DNA from: JAIROC01 sp031553535
GTDB taxonomy: Bacteria > Bacteroidota > Bacteroidia > Bacteroidales > WCHB1-69
DNA length: 64,000 nucleotides
NCBI GenBank assembly: GCA_031553535.1
Contig: JAVBLM010000031.1
Coordinates: 1 to 64,000, forward strand
Direction of reading: 5' to 3'
In this document: positions 26,154 to 35,502 of the stretch, piece by piece
How the letters are laid out: the number at the start of each line of letters is the position of its first letter
How positions within the stretch are numbered: the first letter of the stretch is position 1
Notes under the pieces: generated by a model
Database searches by the model: none
What the model saw: only the letters and a program-made list of their open reading frames with translations
What the model was told of the DNA's origin: nothing
Position numbers and translations under genes: made by a program

Positions 26154-27227
26154 ATGGATCAAATCCGCAAAATAATACATATAGATATGGATGCATTCTA
26201 TGCGTCTATAGAACAGCGGGATTTTCCTGAGCTGCGTGGGAAACCTGTTGCTGTCGGTAGAGCTAAAGATAGGGGGGTAGTAGCTGCCGCCAGCTATGAG
26301 GCAAGAAAATATGGCGTTTTTTCAGCTATGCCAAGCGTTACTGCTTTGAAAAAATGCCCTCAATTGATATTCGTTCCTGCCCGTTTTGATGTGTATCATG
26401 CAGTTTCTGCCCAAATAAGGGAAATCTTTAGAGAATATACCGATTTGGTAGAGCCACTTTCTTTGGATGAGGCATTTTTAGATGTGACCGATAATAAGAA
26501 AAACATGCCTTCCGCATCACTTATCGCAAAGGAAATAAAAAAAAGAATATGGGAAGAAACTTCATTAACTGCTTCTGCCGGTGTTTCATATAACAAATTC
26601 CTTGCAAAGATAGCCTCTGATATGGATAAACCGAATGGCTTTTATCTTATTAAACCTCAAGATGCGATTGCTTTTTTGGATCAGTTGCCTATTGATAAGT
26701 TTTTTGGAGTGGGGAAAATAACGGCACAAAAAATGAGATCGATGGGAATTACAAATGCGATAGAACTAAGGGCTAAAGACAGGCATTTTCTAATTCAGCA
26801 TTTTGGTAAAGCGGGGTCTCATTTCTATGATGTTGTACGAGGTATAGATAATCGACAAGTAGATGCTAACAGGGAACGAAAATCGCTGGGAGTAGAACGT
26901 ACCTTTCCTAACGACATTCAGACACAGCAGGAGATACTGTCTGCGTTAGAAAACATTAAAATCGAATTAAATAAGCTATTGGAAAAGGGAGATTATAAAG
27001 GCAGGACACTGATATTAAAAATAAAGTTTCATGACTTTAAACAGGCTACTCATGGGATAACTTTTTCTCATCCTATTACTACTATGGAGCAATTACATAT
27101 TACAACAAAGCAGTTGCTATCAGAGATGGATATAGAAAAGAAAAAGATACGTTTGCTTGGATTAACTATTACTAATTTTATTGATGAAAACAGTAATGCA
27201 CAGGCACAACTTACGCTGGATTTTTAA
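26154..27227 (+). CDS. dinB: DNA polymerase IV (Y family, translesion)
   Basis: 357 residues, normal length. Catalytic acidic residues are visible: D11 in IHIDMDAFYAS, and D105-E106 in LSLDEAF. The steric-gate Tyr/Phe lies in FYAS, the helix-hairpin-helix near FFGVGKITAQKMRSMG, and the little-finger domain at about 240-345. The C-terminus QAQLTLDF fits a beta-clamp binding peptide (QxxLxxF-like). It copies damaged DNA with low fidelity. No SOS box was recognised upstream. Confidence 0.95.
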   Translation: MDQIRKIIHIDMDAFYASIEQRDFPELRGKPVAVGRAKDRGVVAAASYEARKYGVFSAMPSVTALKKCPQLIFVPARFDVYHAVSAQIREIFREYTDLVEPLSLDEAFLDVTDNKKNMPSASLIAKEIKKRIWEETSLTASAGVSYNKFLAKIASDMDKPNGFYLIKPQDAIAFLDQLPIDKFFGVGKITAQKMRSMGITNAIELRAKDRHFLIQHFGKAGSHFYDVVRGIDNRQVDANRERKSLGVERTFPNDIQTQQEILSALENIKIELNKLLEKGDYKGRTLILKIKFHDFKQATHGITFSHPITTMEQLHITTKQLLSEMDIEKKKIRLLGLTITNFIDENSNAQAQLTLDF

Positions 27228-27270
27228 TGTTATCCTAGACAGGAAATGATGTTGATTTAATTGTCAATCT

Positions 27271-28494
27271 TTATTTAGATATAATTAAACTGCTCATTGT
27301 ATTCTCAGTTAGCATCTCATTTGCCAGCTCCAGTAATTCAGAACTGGTTATTGCCTGTACTTTTTTGATTATGGACGGAATATCTTCCACTTCGGAGAAA
27401 ACAAGATGATTTTTTCCAATTGAAAGCATTTCCGTCAAATTTGATTCATAAGAAATACATGTCTGTCCGATGAATTGCAGATGCGCCCTATGGAGTTGCA
27501 ATGCCCCGAGTTTATGCTCCCTGAGCTTCTTCATTTCTTTAAATACCAATTCAAAGCAACGATTGACATTTTTATAATCAGTACCTATGTATGTTGTAAA
27601 TAACCCAATGTCACTTAATGCAGAATAGGATGATTCTATCTGATATACATATCCGTTTTTTTCTCTTATTGCCAGATTCAACCGGGAATTTAAACCTTGT
27701 CCCCCAAATATATTGTTGAGTAAGGTAGCTATCAGGTTTTTTCGCTCATTATAGTTGGGTAAAACTTGGCCGATGATAGCATGTGCTTGGTTGGTGCGCA
27801 TTTTTATTTTCTTGTGGTCAATGCCGGATTGGGAAAATGCCAGACGATGATACAAGCGCTTATTTAGTACAATACCGGAAAAATACTTTTCAATAATACG
27901 GACACAATGATCGAATTTAATATTTCCCACTACGGCAATTACCATCTGGTCGGTATTATATGTTCTGTCTATAAAAGAACATATTTTCTTTTTGTTGATT
28001 TTCTTTATGCTTTGAGGTGTTCCCAGAATATTTGTCCCTAGTGGATGGTTTTGAAAAATCAGGTTCTCAAATTCATCGAATATCAATTCCGACGGAGTAT
28101 CTTTATAGGATTTGATCTCTTCTTTTACAACTTCTTTCTCCGTTTCAATATCTTTTGGATTAAAGGAGGAATTAAAGATGATATCGGATAATAGCTCGAT
28201 GCAACGGGGGAAATATTCATTAAGGATAGAAGTATAAAAAAAGGTTTCTTCTTTTGTTGTATAAGCATTGACGTCTCCGCCTACATTTTCCAGGTATGAT
28301 AATACTTGATAAGTATTCCTCTTATGTGTACCCTTAAAGATAACATGTTCAATGAAATGAGCAATTCCTTCTTCATCTGTATTTTCATCGCGGGTACCTG
28401 TATTAATAATTACACCGGCATGTGATATGGTAGAAGGTACTTGCTTGTGTATAATGCGGATACCGTTAGCAAGCGTTTTATAATTATATGTCAA
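27271..28494 (-). CDS. M16-family zinc peptidase
   Basis: 407 residues. The inverted zinc motif HFIEH is at 46-50, with the third ligand Glu at about 125-126 in ETEKEVVKEEIK. The C-terminal half is the inactive M16 repeat containing YSALSDIGLFTTYIGT. Members are processing or peptide-degrading enzymes; this short single-chain form resembles the mitochondrial processing peptidase-type proteases of bacteria. No signal peptide, so cytoplasmic. The only plausible start is TTG; no in-frame ATG exists before the upstream stop. Confidence 0.9.
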   Translation of the reverse strand: MTYNYKTLANGIRIIHKQVPSTISHAGVIINTGTRDENTDEEGIAHFIEHVIFKGTHKRNTYQVLSYLENVGGDVNAYTTKEETFFYTSILNEYFPRCIELLSDIIFNSSFNPKDIETEKEVVKEEIKSYKDTPSELIFDEFENLIFQNHPLGTNILGTPQSIKKINKKKICSFIDRTYNTDQMVIAVVGNIKFDHCVRIIEKYFSGIVLNKRLYHRLAFSQSGIDHKKIKMRTNQAHAIIGQVLPNYNERKNLIATLLNNIFGGQGLNSRLNLAIREKNGYVYQIESSYSALSDIGLFTTYIGTDYKNVNRCFELVFKEMKKLREHKLGALQLHRAHLQFIGQTCISYESNLTEMLSIGKNHLVFSEVEDIPSIIKKVQAITSSELLELANEMLTENTMSSLIISK

Positions 28495-28543
28495 TTTGTT
28501 AAAAGTTAAAAGTGAATAATGAATAGAATGTCATTCTTAATTA

Positions 28544-29044
28544 TTAATTTCTCCCGTATAGCTCTATCCATTCGTATGAATTTTGGCAATAATCCAAAAA
28601 ACGAATAAGGTCATTTTTTTTAATAATTAAGGATGCGGTATTAATGCAAGGATGGAAGCTTAGTCTTTCAGATTGTTGTAAGGTTTTATCCAGAAAAACA
28701 TGTACATGACGATCTTTATCATTAATTAGTCCGAATGGAGTAACAGATCCTGGCGTTAAACCTAAAAAACTCATCAGTCGATGTTCGGAGGCGAAGCTAA
28801 GTTTTCCTTGTTTGAGTAGTTTTTCCATATTATGAATATCCATATCTTGATCACAATCCAGTAAAACCAGGAAGTGACGATTCCCTTTGTGATTTCGAAA
28901 GAATAAATTCTTGCAATGTTTTGCGTCGTATCCCTTCCAGTATTGTCTGGCTATCTCAATAGTAGGAGCAGGAGGATGCTCTATATATTGATATTGTATT
29001 GAGAGTTGATCTAATAATTGATATAGTTTTGGATCTCCATTCAT
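28544..29044 (-). CDS. ProX/YbaK-type aminoacyl-tRNA deacylase
   Basis: 166 residues covering one YbaK/ProRS-editing domain. Typical features are IEHPPAPTIEIA near the start, CKNLFFRNHKGNRHFLVLL (the catalytic-Lys region), KLSFASEHRLMSFLGLTPGSVTPFGLIND, and the late VHVFLD strand. It hydrolyses mis-charged Ala-tRNA-Pro (ProXp-ala type), inferred from the family. It lies 50 bp after the M16 peptidase gene start on the same strand, and both may be one transcript. Confidence 0.9.
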   Translation of the reverse strand: MNGDPKLYQLLDQLSIQYQYIEHPPAPTIEIARQYWKGYDAKHCKNLFFRNHKGNRHFLVLLDCDQDMDIHNMEKLLKQGKLSFASEHRLMSFLGLTPGSVTPFGLINDKDRHVHVFLDKTLQQSERLSFHPCINTASLIIKKNDLIRFLDYCQNSYEWIELYGRN

Positions 29045-29063
29045 AGGGTTCTAAAAATTTTTG

Positions 29064-29071
29064 CAAAATTA
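29064..29071 (-). promoter_or_regulatory. -7 box for the ProX-type deacylase gene
   Basis: TAATTTTG on the minus strand, 20 bp before the ATG at 29044. Confidence 0.55.
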
Positions 29072-29342
29072 CATCTTTTGATGAATAGATAATACAACTT
29101 ATTGTTAATCTAAGATGATTTTCTAATCAAGTCAGAGAAGAATATCCTGTTTCAGGAGTAATATTTTTCAATATATTGGAATTGTTTCGTTCCTCGATGA
29201 CGGTAATTTGTTAGTTAGGAGTGCCTTGCTAGAAATGAAGTAATCTCTATTTATTTTATGTCAACTTTTCCCTGCGAAAGAGGAAATACTATCTTAAAAT
29301 GAGTGCTATTATATTATGGAGCCTTCTCTGATATATCGGTAT

Positions 29343-29574
29343 ACTTTCACAGGGTAGTGAAAGTATGCCGACAGTGGTTTTCATACTTTCGCAAGGTAGC
29401 GAAAGTGTGCCGACAATGGTTTTCATACTTTCACAGAATAGTGAAAGTGTGCCGACAGTGGTTTTCATATTTTCGCATGGTAGCGAAAGTATGCTGACAG
29501 TGGTTTTCATACTTTCGCATAGTAGTGAAAGTATGCCGACAATAGTTTTCATACTTTCACAGTATTATGTAACC
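29343..29574. repeat. 42-bp palindrome array D (6 units)
   Basis: Palindromes start at 29345, 29387, 29429, 29471, 29513 and 29555, exactly 42 bp apart. The stem is CTTTCAC...GTGAAAG in units 1 and 3 and CTTTCGC...GCGAAAG in unit 2, with a 6-nt loop (aggGTA-like): both halves change together. Unit 4 is TTTCGC...GCGAAA. Linkers read TATGCCGACAGTGGTTTTCAT with few changes. The flank cap of the other arrays is absent. It sits in the divergent gap between the deacylase and DUF937 genes. Confidence 0.95.
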
Positions 29575-29952
29575 TTTCCCCAATGTATTGGGATAACTCT
29601 GAAACATTTTTTTTAATAAAACCCAAGTATTCGGACGATATTAACCTTATTATCCAAGCAAGTATTTATGCTGATCCTGATTGAAGCCCTATCTTATTTG
29701 TATTCGAATGATTATTGATAATGACAATTTTAAAATGATTTTTATAGCAATAATACTTTGTTTTAATATCATTACGATTACAAGGAACGAGAGAGAAACA
29801 ACCGAACTTGTTCTAACCACCTAGCCATGAAAGAAAAAGGAAGGTTAATCCACAAATTAACTTTTAAAAACTTTAATGTTTTTTTATTTTTCATAAACAA
29901 AATGTCAGATAATTTGTATTATTAATGTATAAACCTTAAATATAAATATAAT
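29575..29952. other. Gap between array D and the DUF937 gene
   Basis: AT-rich; no repeat family member, gene or structured RNA was recognised. Confidence 0.45.
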
Positions 29953-30699
29953 ATGATGCATTTTTATGACTCAATAAGAACATTAATGAATCTGGAGTTG
30001 ATATGTAAGACTCCGGCGATCATTGAAGAAAAAGACTCAGATGTTTCAACTGCTATATCTTCTATTATAGCAGGATTATTTGGCATTTTGTTAAAGAATG
30101 GAAATACTCAGCAAATTAAAAATATATTGGAAGAAGCCGGCACCTTGGATATTCTATCTGATATTGGTAATATTTGTGGAGATACTCCAACTGCTGATCA
30201 ACAAAGGATAGGAGATGATCTGTTAGAACATCTTTTAGGGGACAGAGCTGCTGATTTCACGCTGCCAATCGCGGATCACTCACATGTATCTAAAGTGGCA
30301 GCAAATAGTTTGATTTCCATGGTTGCTCCGATTGTAGCAGGTTATTTGGGCAATAAATTAGTTAAAGAACACTGGAACATGTCTAATCTTTTAGATGAGA
30401 TAGGTAAGCAAAAGGACAGTTTTTTGAAACATATTCCAAGTAGTTTAATTCGATCGTTTGATTTATCATCTGTATTGGAAAAAGCAGGAAGTGATTATAA
30501 TAAGAAAGAAGACTATTCCAAAACGAACAAAGCTAAAAAGAAAAAAAATAACACATGGATTATTTGGCTTGTGCTTATTCTATTGGTGTTAGTTATTTTC
30601 TTCTGGAGATCATGCAGTAAGCAAGATTCTTCTTCCGATAAAGGTAACTTTGCAGATACAACAGAGATCATTGCAACAGATGTTGTAGTGGAACAATAG
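29953..30699 (+). CDS. DUF937 protein with C-terminal membrane anchor
   Basis: 248 residues. The first 180 residues follow the DUF937 pattern: a hydrophobic, Gly/Ser-rich helical bundle with repeated (I/L)xxxLG... helices, such as VAANSLISMVAPIVAGYLGNKL. A Lys-rich segment (KAKKKKNN) then precedes one membrane helix (about 199-217), leaving an acidic 30-residue tail. DUF937 proteins have no settled function. It is a single gene followed by a bidirectional terminator. Confidence 0.75.
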   Translation: MMHFYDSIRTLMNLELICKTPAIIEEKDSDVSTAISSIIAGLFGILLKNGNTQQIKNILEEAGTLDILSDIGNICGDTPTADQQRIGDDLLEHLLGDRAADFTLPIADHSHVSKVAANSLISMVAPIVAGYLGNKLVKEHWNMSNLLDEIGKQKDSFLKHIPSSLIRSFDLSSVLEKAGSDYNKKEDYSKTNKAKKKKNNTWIIWLVLILLVLVIFFWRSCSKQDSSSDKGNFADTTEIIATDVVVEQ

Positions 30700-30710
30700 T
30701 TTTTGTTATA

Positions 30711-30746
30711 TAAAATAAGCCTCATGTTTCCATGAGGCTTATTTTA
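30711..30746. terminator. Bidirectional terminator
   Basis: A 16-bp perfect stem, TAAAATAAGCCTCATG with loop TTTC, flanked by A and T runs. It separates the convergent DUF937 and fibrobacter-type lipoprotein genes. Confidence 0.85.
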
Positions 30747-30764
30747 TGCAATTTTTCACAAAAA

Positions 30765-31397
30765 TTAAAAAGTATGGACTGCCCGTACCTTATATTCTGT
30801 GTTTTTAGATGTGTTATTTGTGCGGTTACCGTCAAAGTTTACTGCAGTGGCATTCATATATGAACCTACAGAACCAACTTCAGTGGATGACCAATAAGTA
30901 GTTGCACTAAAAGCTGTTCCACTATTAGCAGTTAATGCATCTTGTAATTGTTCATAAGCTTGATAAATGTCAGAAAGCTCATAGGAAGCAGGCAAATACC
31001 AACCTGTTATTGTGCCTGAGTTTTTATCATTACACCACTTAAAGGCAGGGTAGTCAGAGATATTTTTGCCCTTGATTGCTGTTATGTTGTTTGCCCCATC
31101 TTCCGGATCGGTAGCTCCTGTTTGAATGGCAGCGATTGAATCGTTTGTTGCCCATTTATTTGAACTCTCGTCCAGCGATACAATCATTCCGTGAATACTG
31201 TCTGAACTAATTTTATAGACAATACCTTTAATACCATCTATATCATAATAACTGCCGATGGCATATTTCTTGACAGTTTGTGTTGTTCCTCCATCATCAG
31301 GGATATCATCTTCTCCGTCTTCACCATTTTTTTTACATGAAACGCAGCATACTACTGCAGCCATTAACACAAGTGTGATTAGTCTTCTCATTTTCAT
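30765..31397 (-). CDS. Lipoprotein with DUF1566/Fibrobacter-type C-terminal domain
   Basis: 210 residues. Lipobox VSC with C21, preceded by two further Cys. The C-terminal 90 residues (GWYLPASYELSDIYQAYEQL ... TYWSSTEVGSVGSYMNATAVNFDG ... KVRAVHTF) follow the Lcl/DUF1566 pattern, with W..P...EL and YWSSTE as the signature. Surface-exposed binding is a common guess for this fold; no ligand can be named. An Asp/Glu/Gly-rich linker separates the lipid anchor from the fold. Confidence 0.8.
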   Translation of the reverse strand: MKMRRLITLVLMAAVVCCVSCKKNGEDGEDDIPDDGGTTQTVKKYAIGSYYDIDGIKGIVYKISSDSIHGMIVSLDESSNKWATNDSIAAIQTGATDPEDGANNITAIKGKNISDYPAFKWCNDKNSGTITGWYLPASYELSDIYQAYEQLQDALTANSGTAFSATTYWSSTEVGSVGSYMNATAVNFDGNRTNNTSKNTEYKVRAVHTF

Positions 31398-31843
31398 AAC
31401 TAGATATTTTTTAATTGTTAATATTTTATTTAATAACTCTATTAGAATTTATTTTGCAAAGGAACTAATTTTTTTTCTCTTTTGCAACAAAAAAATGTTT
31501 TTAATGATATTAATACAAATATGGATGATATATATTATCGTTGGTGATATTATATTTAAGAACGGTAAGTCTTGTTTTGATTTTTTTATTCTAAATGAAG
31601 CTCTATTTTCTAGAAATGGGCAACTGCCGGCAATAATTCACAATAGATTTCCGATCTTGATTTAATGTTATAGAAGGTAAGATGAAAGAGTCGATACCAT
31701 TTTCGGGATTTATTCTTATAAAGTCATTAAAAATATTTTATTTATCAATAACATGGTAGATTATTTTATACCTTTGTAAAATATAAAACAGATAGAATAT
31801 ACTAATTTAAAAACATAATAATCAATTAAAAATCAGTTTAAAA
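31398..31843. other. Gap upstream of gap
   Basis: No gene or repeat seen apart from the promoter box of gap at 31769-31776. Confidence 0.5.
31769..31776 (+). promoter_or_regulatory. -7 box for gap
   Basis: TACCTTTG, 67 bp before the ATG at 31844. Confidence 0.65.
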
Positions 31844-32848
31844 ATGAGCAAGATAAAAGTCGGTATAAACGGTTTTGGTCGAATAGGACGTTTGGTGTTT
31901 AGGGCTGCCATAGAACGCGATGACATGGAAGTGGTAGCGATCAATGATTTATTGGACGCTGAATATATGGCATACATGTTACGATATGATTCCGTGCATG
32001 GTAAATTTAACGGAACAATAGAAGTGAAAGATAATTTGTTGATTGTAAATGGCAAAAAAATCCGTGTTACTTCAGAAAAAGATCCTGCAAATTTAAAATG
32101 GAATGAAGTAGGAGCAGAGTATGTTGTTGAAAGCACAGGATTGTTTTTAACGTTGGAGCAAGCCGGAGCACATATTAAAGCGGGTGCAAAGCGGGTTGTT
32201 ATGTCTGCCCCTTCAAAAGATGATACACCCATGTTTGTAATGGGAGTAAATAATAAAACATATAAAGGAGAAACGATTGTATCCAATGCATCCTGTACTA
32301 CAAATTGTTTAGCTCCGTTGGTGAAAGTTATACATGAGCATTTTGGATTGGCAGAAGGATTAATGACTACCGTTCATGCAACTACGGCAACGCAAAAAAC
32401 GGTGGATGGTCCTTCTCACAAAGATTGGAGAGGAGGAAGAGCTGCCATTGGAAACATTATTCCTTCATCTACAGGTGCGGCAAAAGCAGCAACGAAAGTT
32501 ATTCCCGAATTGAAAGGAAAACTAACAGGGATGTCGTTTCGCGTTCCTACGATAGATGTTTCAGTGGTTGACTTGACTTGCCGTTTGGAAAAAGCCACAA
32601 CGTATGATGAAATTAAATCGGTAGTGAAAAAAGCCTCGGAATCCGAACTTAAAGGAATACTTGCCTATACGGAAGATGCTGTTGTTTCTGCTGATTTCAT
32701 ACATGATTCACATTCCTCTATTTTCGATGCTACTGCCGGAATTATGCTTAATGAGAAATTTGTAAAGCTAGTATCATGGTATGATAATGAGTGGGGATAT
32801 TCTAATCGGATTTTAGACTTGATTGCCCATATGAATACAGTTAAATAA
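31844..32848 (+). CDS. gap: Glyceraldehyde-3-phosphate dehydrogenase, type I
   Basis: 334 residues. NAD-binding NGFGRIGR at 9-16, catalytic C151 in SNASCTTNC, the partner His further on in the HATTATQKTVDGPS loop, and the C-terminal WYDNEWGYSNR. It oxidises glyceraldehyde 3-phosphate to 1,3-bisphosphoglycerate in glycolysis. It has its own promoter, and a strong terminator follows. Confidence 0.97.
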   Translation: MSKIKVGINGFGRIGRLVFRAAIERDDMEVVAINDLLDAEYMAYMLRYDSVHGKFNGTIEVKDNLLIVNGKKIRVTSEKDPANLKWNEVGAEYVVESTGLFLTLEQAGAHIKAGAKRVVMSAPSKDDTPMFVMGVNNKTYKGETIVSNASCTTNCLAPLVKVIHEHFGLAEGLMTTVHATTATQKTVDGPSHKDWRGGRAAIGNIIPSSTGAAKAATKVIPELKGKLTGMSFRVPTIDVSVVDLTCRLEKATTYDEIKSVVKKASESELKGILAYTEDAVVSADFIHDSHSSIFDATAGIMLNEKFVKLVSWYDNEWGYSNRILDLIAHMNTVK

Positions 32849-32870
32849 TAAATATATCGCTATTTCAAAT

Positions 32871-32901
32871 AAAAAAGGAGCGTTTTAGACGCTCCTTTTT
32901 T
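32871..32901. terminator. Bidirectional terminator after gap
   Basis: AAAAAAGGAGCG-ttttaga-CGCTCCTTTTTT, a perfect stem with A/T runs on both sides, shared with the convergent CAP/OmpA-like gene. Confidence 0.9.
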
Positions 32902-32918
32902 ATGTTTTATGTTTAGCT

Positions 32919-35357
32919 TTACTTGCAATCACTGCATATTGTATTTTTTGCATTTAAATTTTCCCGAACTAAATAGGAATACGTCTTAATGTCATTACAA
33001 AAACGTGACCTGTTCTTTTGAGCGGCTAGTGTACATGCAAGTTCGAACTTCTTGGACATATAACTTTTCTCATCAAGGCTGTATAAATTCAAATAGGTGA
33101 AAATAAAGTCTTCGCTTACGTTTGGATTGCTGATATATGGATCCATTGTTTTACGGGCAAATTCAAAATCACCGTATCCGATAAATGTAGATGCTACTTC
33201 ATAAGCTTGTTGCCAGTCTGTAATTGTAGGCAAAGCGATCTCCTTGATTTTTTCGTATGTAGTCTCCATTAATTTTTCATCTGGGGTTTCACTTGCATTT
33301 ATATAATCCAGTATTTTATATTGGAATGCAATATTAATGGCATCTATCTTTTTTGGATATTGTTTTCCGATAGGAGTATTATATATTCGATCGATTTTAG
33401 CTTGTAAGGTATTGATCTGAGATGCATTCGTAATCTCAATGTCTTCAACCGAACATGCTAATGCATTAAATTCACATATTGTATTTTTACTATCCAGTTT
33501 TGGCAATGCGATTACTTTTTCTATATTATCGGATGATAATCCATCATCAAAGAATGATAACATATAGTATTTGTTGGTTAAAAAGGGAAGCATCTGAGAC
33601 GTATTCGGAATTTCCAATGCCTCGATCAAAGGCTTTTGATATTCAACGTCTTCTACCTTTTTGATCATGTATTTTTGAATAGCAAATGCTAAAGGTAAAT
33701 TTCCTGCTGCTAATGTTCTGTTAAATTTATTGGTGACAAATTCCTGTTCATATTCTTTGCTTACATCATAAGTAGCATTAATACGAATATATGCATAACG
33801 ATGTTGGGCTAACATCGGTTCCAAATCTTTTTTTATTTTCCCTTGGCTGCTTAATGTCGCTTTCACTTCTTCTTTTGATCTTTTTGCCAGGTCTTTATAT
33901 TGTGTAGAAACAATGTCTTGCAGGAATAAATCCCAACCATCATTTAAATGAATAGAGTAGGGGATGTTTTTCACATTATGTAGTTGCTCCATAGCAGAAA
34001 CAATACTTTCCGAACGTTTTTTTTGCAGTTCCAAATTGGCTTTATCGCTACCTTCTATGGATGTATATGCCATAATATAGATAGAATCAAGAATAAAACG
34101 GGATTCTTTCAATGCATCAATAAAAGGTTTAATATCGGATGCTTCGTATACTGATTTATTACGTTCAAATGGAACTTTGAATTCCAGTACTGTTTTTTCC
34201 GGTTCGGGAATATAATTAATGGTTGTTTGTATACCATTGAGATCAGGAATTAAACTTGTTTTTGCTTCGTAATTGATAGAGGGTTTTTTTACATTTGTTT
34301 TTACAATTGTTTTGCAAACAACCTTATCTTTTATAACAATCAAATTTACATCGAAAGGAGCGGATACGGTATTAGGAGCTGTTCCCATATATACACGAAT
34401 TCCCTTATCCTTTTTATCTGTAATCTCATTCTTCTTGAGCATTTTTTTCATAGGCATGTATTTAAGCATAACTCCTCGATTATAATAATTATAATTGAAA
34501 TCATTTGCTCCATTACATGGTAATTGAGAATGTTGTACAAAATCAATAGCTAAGCCATCTTTGTCTTTGCCAATAATGCGTTTCAGTGCTTTCAGGTCCG
34601 GATGTACAAAGTATACATCATCGCCCTTTATTTCCAGGTTCTTTTGTAATAATTCTATATTCCGGACTTCACATTTACGACATAGCTTCTCATCGTATGG
34701 TTTTAAACCGTATGATTTTCGTGTGTAAACTGTATTCTTATAGGAAACATCCGATTTGTTAAAAGATAAATCATTACCCAAAACGATGGATACATAGCAA
34801 TATTTATTATATGAATCAATATTACATCCTACGCCAACATAGGTGAATTGTTTATCTAATAAGGTATTTACTGTTTTTTTATTTTTCAGCAGGGAAGAGA
34901 CTATTTCAGTAGAAATATCCAAGTAGCTATATTCTTCTATTCCTTGTGTTGCCTTTGCCCGTGTTATAAGTTCGGTCACTCGTTTTGTTCCTCCCGAACT
35001 CATGGAGCGTAATTCCGGAGTTTGAAGTGTTTTCACTACATTGGTTTGCGTGCGTTCTTCTTTTTTTGCCATAAATTCAGATTGAATCTTTGCTGCATTT
35101 TCCAATGTTTCGTTATAAACTACAGGATCGGCAAAATTATATTTTTTCCGAGCGAGATTGATAACGTCAGTAACACATGCGTCTATAATAGACGGATCAT
35201 AATCTATCGGGTTGAAGTTCCAGGTATATTGTTTGTTCGATTTTAATGATTCCGTATTGAAATCATCATAATCAGATGACTGCGAATTCGCCCCTAAATA
35301 GGAAAGAATAAAGACAAGGGGTAAACTTTTTCTAAAAAAAATAAAGAGTTTTCTCAT
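32919..35357 (-). CDS. Secreted CAP-domain protein with an OmpA-like domain
   Basis: 812 residues with a signal peptide (about 1-25). Residues 45-190 resemble a CAP/SCP fold: INLARKKYNFADPVVYNETLENAAKIQSEFM, then FTYVGVGCNID and YCYVSIVLG, the usual G.G...(Y/W)....G end. At about 395-470, VPFERNKSVYEASDIKPFIDALKE ... SIYIMAYTSIEGSDKANLELQKKRSES follows the OmpA C-terminal peptidoglycan-binding pattern (helix then A.TS.EG....N..L...R). The last 270 residues are helical and TPR-like. A CIC pair (CRKCEV) and the C-terminal CSDCK are possible disulphides. Envelope structural role inferred. Confidence 0.7.
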   Translation of the reverse strand: MRKLFIFFRKSLPLVFILSYLGANSQSSDYDDFNTESLKSNKQYTWNFNPIDYDPSIIDACVTDVINLARKKYNFADPVVYNETLENAAKIQSEFMAKKEERTQTNVVKTLQTPELRSMSSGGTKRVTELITRAKATQGIEEYSYLDISTEIVSSLLKNKKTVNTLLDKQFTYVGVGCNIDSYNKYCYVSIVLGNDLSFNKSDVSYKNTVYTRKSYGLKPYDEKLCRKCEVRNIELLQKNLEIKGDDVYFVHPDLKALKRIIGKDKDGLAIDFVQHSQLPCNGANDFNYNYYNRGVMLKYMPMKKMLKKNEITDKKDKGIRVYMGTAPNTVSAPFDVNLIVIKDKVVCKTIVKTNVKKPSINYEAKTSLIPDLNGIQTTINYIPEPEKTVLEFKVPFERNKSVYEASDIKPFIDALKESRFILDSIYIMAYTSIEGSDKANLELQKKRSESIVSAMEQLHNVKNIPYSIHLNDGWDLFLQDIVSTQYKDLAKRSKEEVKATLSSQGKIKKDLEPMLAQHRYAYIRINATYDVSKEYEQEFVTNKFNRTLAAGNLPLAFAIQKYMIKKVEDVEYQKPLIEALEIPNTSQMLPFLTNKYYMLSFFDDGLSSDNIEKVIALPKLDSKNTICEFNALACSVEDIEITNASQINTLQAKIDRIYNTPIGKQYPKKIDAINIAFQYKILDYINASETPDEKLMETTYEKIKEIALPTITDWQQAYEVASTFIGYGDFEFARKTMDPYISNPNVSEDFIFTYLNLYSLDEKSYMSKKFELACTLAAQKNRSRFCNDIKTYSYLVRENLNAKNTICSDCK

Positions 35358-35416
35358 TGATATTATTGTTTTTCAAAAAAATGATATAATTAATTATTAT
35401 AGAACAAAAGCAGAAA

Positions 35417-35424
35417 CAAAGGTA
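35417..35424 (-). promoter_or_regulatory. -7 box for the CAP/OmpA-like gene
   Basis: TACCTTTG on the minus strand, 60 bp before the ATG. Confidence 0.6.
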
Positions 35425-35502
35425 ATAATTTTATTAATGAATATATAGTATTCATTGATAATTTTTTTCGACAATGCTTGATATTATTCTTACTTAATAC
35501 GA

